Source: Candidatus Sulfotelmatobacter sp.
Lineage (GTDB): Bacteria > Acidobacteriota > Terriglobia > Terriglobales > Acidobacteriaceae
NCBI GenBank assembly: GCA_036500765.1
Contig: DASYBM010000002.1
Coordinates: 124,001 to 188,000 of the forward strand
Length of the DNA: 64,000 nucleotides
Direction: 5' to 3'
Shown: positions 61,212 to 64,000 of the stretch, piece by piece
How the letters are laid out: each line of letters opens with the position of its first letter
How positions within the stretch are numbered: position 1 is the first letter of the stretch
Notes under the pieces: model-generated
What the model was told of the DNA's origin: nothing
What the model saw: only the letters and a program-made list of their open reading frames with translations
The model's database searches: none
Made by a program: the position numbers and the translations under genes

Positions 61212-62009
61212 TCATTTCCGATACGGCCACTGTGCTTTGGTGAACAGGGCGCCGTCGATCCAGATGGTCTGCCCGCTGATAAAGGCCGCTCCCTTACTGG
61301 CGAGAAAAACTACCGTTGGTGCAATGTCGGCGGCCGTACCGACGCGGCCTAATGGGGTCAGTTTCGACCACGTTCCGGCGTAGTCCGGATCTTCGGTTCG
61401 AGTGCGTTCCGATTCGATCGAGCCGGGAGCGATGCAGTTCACGCGAATTCCGTAGCGACCCAGCTCTACCGCCGCTTCTTTGGTGAACATTTCGATTCCG
61501 CCTTTGCTCGCGGTGTAGGCGACTAGCGAAGGAAACGCGAGCTTGTTGCAACCCGAGCCGAGATTGACAATGGCGCCTCCGCCATGATCTTTCATGTAAC
61601 GCGCGGCTTGCTGCGTGCACAGGAAGCAGCCTTTCAGATTCGTGTCGATGACCAGATCCCATTCCTCTTCGGTCACATCGAGCAGAGGCTTCCAGGTCTG
61701 CACGCCGGCATTGTTGACCAGCAGGTCGAGGCGGCCGAAGGTGGCGATTACGCGTTCGAACATGGCGGTGACCTGACTGCTGGAACGGATATCGGCTTTG
61801 ATGGGCAATACGTTATTTTCCGCAGGAGCCTGGTTATCTGCCGGAGCCTGGAGCGCGCGAATCTCCGCTACGGTCGCATCGACCAAAGGCGCTGGATCGT
61901 TGTAGTAATTCACCGCGACGCGATATCCGTTTCGCGCCAGCTCAAGAGCGATTTCTTTCCCGATCCCGCGACTGGCGCCTGTGACCAGAGCTACGTGGCT
62001 GTGTCGCAT
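61212..62009 (-). CDS. SDR family oxidoreductase
   Basis: 265 aa, ATG with GAGGT upstream (an earlier start at 62030 is possible). NAD(P)-binding VTGASRGIGKE, NNAGVQ, catalytic Ser in LGSGCNKLAFPS and Tyr-x3-Lys YTASK; C-terminal FISGQTIWIDGA. FabG/glucose dehydrogenase-like subfamily, substrate unknown. An in-frame near-repeat (APADNQAPAEN) around residues 58-68 comes from a 13-bp duplication of GGAGCCTGG-type DNA. Confidence 0.88.
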   Translation of the reverse strand: MRHSHVALVTGASRGIGKEIALELARNGYRVAVNYYNDPAPLVDATVAEIRALQAPADNQAPAENNVLPIKADIRSSSQVTAMFERVIATFGRLDLLVNNAGVQTWKPLLDVTEEEWDLVIDTNLKGCFLCTQQAARYMKDHGGGAIVNLGSGCNKLAFPSLVAYTASKGGIEMFTKEAAVELGRYGIRVNCIAPGSIESERTRTEDPDYAGTWSKLTPLGRVGTAADIAPTVVFLASKGAAFISGQTIWIDGALFTKAQWPYRK

Positions 62010-62176
62010 AGTTACCTCTAGCACATTCACCTCGACAGAGAGATTGATTGGAAGATTACAGCGAAGCGATCATAACGAAACGCGGGCGGGGATGTCCGCA
62101 CCCATGTGATTCGCAGCACAAAATTGCGGTTGCGATCTGGCTGCAATCGATTCGGAGTGTTACTATCGCGGGCGAT

Positions 62177-63478
62177 ATGACTACGCGATGTCTTGCTCTC
62201 GCCTATATATCCTTCCTGTTCGCTTTGGTGGTGAATGTCGCGGGCCAGTCTCAGCCCGCAGCACCTGAGTCGCACCCGATCGTGCTGCGCGCAGCGCGGC
62301 TGCTGGATGTTAAGGCTGGCCGCATTGTGAAACCCGGCGAAATTCTTGTCCAGGGCGATCGCATCGCAGAAGTAGGCAGTTCGGTCAGGCGTCCGGCGGG
62401 AGCGGAGGTGATCGACGTGGGCGATTGCACGCTACTTCCAGGACTCATCGATGCGCACGTCCATCTTTTTCTTCATCCCGGCGCGGCGGAAGACCTGCAG
62501 ACGGTGCAGGAATCGGTGCCGCAACGCACCATCACGGCGACGCTCCAGGCCCGCGACGACCTGATGGCGGGATTCACTGCCGAGCGCGACATGGGAACCG
62601 AAGGCGCCGGCTCCGCCGATACGGCGGTGCGCAACGCGATCAATGAAGGCGCTATTCCCGGCCCTCGCCTGCGCATCAGCGGCAATGCGATCAACATCGT
62701 CGGCGGACATGAGGACGCGATTGGCTACAACCCTGCGCAGCATGTTCTTCCGAATGCCGACTACGCCAACAACGCCGACGAACTAGTGGCTGTGATGCGG
62801 CAGCAATACAAGGAAGGCGCGGATTTCACCAAGATTTACGAGACCGGGCAGGATTCGATTCGAGACGGAATGCTGGCGACTCCGTATCAATACAACGAAG
62901 CTCAACTGGAAGCCGCCGTCAAGGAGGCGGCGCGGGTTGGCAAACATGTCGCCGTGCATGCCACGGGAGAACCAGGAACGCTTTTCGCCGCGCAGGCGGG
63001 CGTGGTTTCTATCGATCATGCCAATCAACTCAGCGACGAGACGATGCGCCTGATGCGGGAGAAGCAGATTTTCGCGGTGCCGACACTTACGGTCTTCGAA
63101 TATTTCGGTGAACACGCGGCCACTCCGGAGCAAGCCGCGCGCGAGCATCAGTTGCTAGATGCAAAAGTGCACGAGTTCAAAAAGCAGATCGCGGCGGGAG
63201 TGCCGATGGCGGTCGGCTCTGACGTGGGTCCATTTCCCCACGGCACGCAGGCGCGGGAGTTCGTGCTGATGGTGAAGTTTGGCATGTCGCCGCTAGCGGT
63301 GTTACAGGCCGATCTCTTGAACGGAGCAAAATTGCTGGGCTGGGATGGACAGATCGGTTCTTTAGAGCCGGGATATTTTGCGGACGTGGTCGCCGTCCCC
63401 GGCGATCCCTTGCAGGATATTGGCGCGCTGCGAAATGTCGCCTTCGTGATGAAAGGGGGCGTCATTTATAAGAAATAA
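62177..63478 (+). CDS. secreted metal-dependent amidohydrolase
   Basis: 433 aa from an ATG just before a signal peptide (MTTRCLALAYISFLFALVVN, cleavage near GQS); the frame is open upstream but not credible. Amidohydrolase superfamily, imidazolonepropionase/prolidase-like branch: metal His pair in DAHVHLF, a candidate bridging Lys in DFTKIYETG, His in HATG and SIDHANQL, and Asp in GSDVGPFPHG. The C-terminus PGYFADVVAVPGDPLQDI is typical. Exported members often hydrolyse Xaa-Pro or other small peptides; the substrate is not determinable. Confidence 0.9.
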   Translation: MTTRCLALAYISFLFALVVNVAGQSQPAAPESHPIVLRAARLLDVKAGRIVKPGEILVQGDRIAEVGSSVRRPAGAEVIDVGDCTLLPGLIDAHVHLFLHPGAAEDLQTVQESVPQRTITATLQARDDLMAGFTAERDMGTEGAGSADTAVRNAINEGAIPGPRLRISGNAINIVGGHEDAIGYNPAQHVLPNADYANNADELVAVMRQQYKEGADFTKIYETGQDSIRDGMLATPYQYNEAQLEAAVKEAARVGKHVAVHATGEPGTLFAAQAGVVSIDHANQLSDETMRLMREKQIFAVPTLTVFEYFGEHAATPEQAAREHQLLDAKVHEFKKQIAAGVPMAVGSDVGPFPHGTQAREFVLMVKFGMSPLAVLQADLLNGAKLLGWDGQIGSLEPGYFADVVAVPGDPLQDIGALRNVAFVMKGGVIYKK

Positions 63479-63661
63479 AAGGCGAAAATAAGACGGCGCG
63501 ACTGCAAAAGAATGCACAGCGGCCTGCCGATTCTCATTCGGATTACTAACGTCACCTGCACGAAACAGCTGATTGCAAGCCGCTTGCCGCCCTTCTAATG
63601 CTGGCTGCCTGGTCTGCCGATTGCCCCTCCGTCAGTGCTACGTCGCACGCGGCGGGCGCCT

Positions 63662-64000
63662 ATGACTTTCCGCAGGGTCCTTCGCTTCATCACTTTATGT
63701 ACCATCGCAATAGTCTTGAGCGCCGCTTTGTGTACCAGTTTGCGAGCCCAAGTTCAGCAGGCGCAGGCTCTGGTCGCGGACGCTCCTCTTCCGGACGCGC
63801 CGATTCCGTTTGTCGAGGCGGCGCCGCCGGTTGCGATCGTTCGGCCGCACGGGAGCTCCGAACACAAGTTCTGGGATCGGCAGAATTGCGTGTTGTTAGT
63901 CGCCGCTGCCGCATCGAATGGCGCTGACTTTGTCGTGACTCGCGCTAATCTGCAAAGCGGGGGGCAAGAACTGAATCCAGTGGTCCGCATGTTCGGGCGC
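63662..64000 (+). CDS. exported protein of unknown function, 5' part only
   Basis: Partial gene cut by the window end; 113 residues are visible. Signal peptide MTFRRVLRFITLCTIAIVLS to about LRAQ, then a Pro/Ala-rich stretch (VADAPLPDAPIPFVEAAPP) and a segment HKFWDRQNCVLLVAAAASNG that looks like a membrane helix. Start ATG at 63662; a frame in another phase begins at 63598 and is rejected. Not recognised. Confidence 0.65.
   Translation, partial: MTFRRVLRFITLCTIAIVLSAALCTSLRAQVQQAQALVADAPLPDAPIPFVEAAPPVAIVRPHGSSEHKFWDRQNCVLLVAAAASNGADFVVTRANLQSGGQELNPVVRMFGR

Overview
The window looks like a chromosomal segment of a GC-rich Gram-negative soil bacterium, most likely Acidobacteriota (class Terriglobia). 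This is an inference from gene content: a giant secreted choice-of-anchor-D/FG-GAP protein, reaction-centre-type c cytochromes outside a photosynthetic context, ManD-type hexuronate catabolism, an FecR/zf-HC2 sigma operon, and several families of short palindromic intergenic repeats. No rRNA, tRNA, CRISPR array, integrase or transposase gene was seen.

Layout. 1-6.1 kb: the 3' end of a FucP-type sugar permease, convergent with a three-gene CusABC/CzcABC-like heavy-metal RND efflux operon. 6.3-12.6 kb: a 2111-residue secreted beta-propeller/ASH-domain protein. 13.35-18.2 kb: a compact module of sigma factor, zinc-finger membrane anti-sigma-like protein, an unrecognised 303-residue protein and a TPR-CHAT caspase-like protease, followed by a UDP-GlcNAc 2-epimerase. 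26.75-19.5 kb (minus strand): an ECF sigma factor, an FecR-domain membrane protein and two ABC ATPase/permease pairs in one tight operon; the last permease carries a BamE-like loop.

26.9-36.6 kb: a hexuronate catabolic island with KdgK and KdgA on the plus strand; an SDR dehydrogenase, D-mannonate dehydratase (ManD), two ACS-type MFS transporters and a NagB-like protein on the minus strand; and glucuronate isomerase UxaC on the plus strand. A secreted CE15-type glucuronoyl esterase at 40.7-42.6 kb fits upstream release of glucuronate from plant cell wall. Between them (37.0-40.6 kb) lies a BlaI/BlaR1(M56)/HtrA group whose two transcription units share a nearly identical palindromic operator.

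42.7-49 kb: an AsmA-like protein, a polytopic membrane protein, a CPBP membrane protease and RecQ helicase. 49.3-53.4 kb: a B12-type radical SAM protein next to hemG and hemE. 53.5-56.4 kb: a cytochrome c/copper type II monooxygenase-like fusion, a di-heme reaction-centre-type cytochrome and a small conserved protein. 56.8-60 kb: nitrogen regulation (PII and GlnD). 60-64 kb: a secreted aldose 1-epimerase, an SDR, a secreted amidohydrolase and the start of an unknown exported protein cut by the window edge.

Three dispersed repeat families recur: A, about 150 bp with 13-bp terminal inverted repeats (2 copies); B, about 78-91 bp built on GGACGCATTCGTCC (3 full copies and 1 half copy inside a coding region); C, 45-110 bp (4 clear copies). 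Several genes take their last codons from such repeats. The most interesting module is the sigma/anti-sigma/unknown/TPR-CHAT cluster, whose gene logic resembles protease-controlled sigma release.
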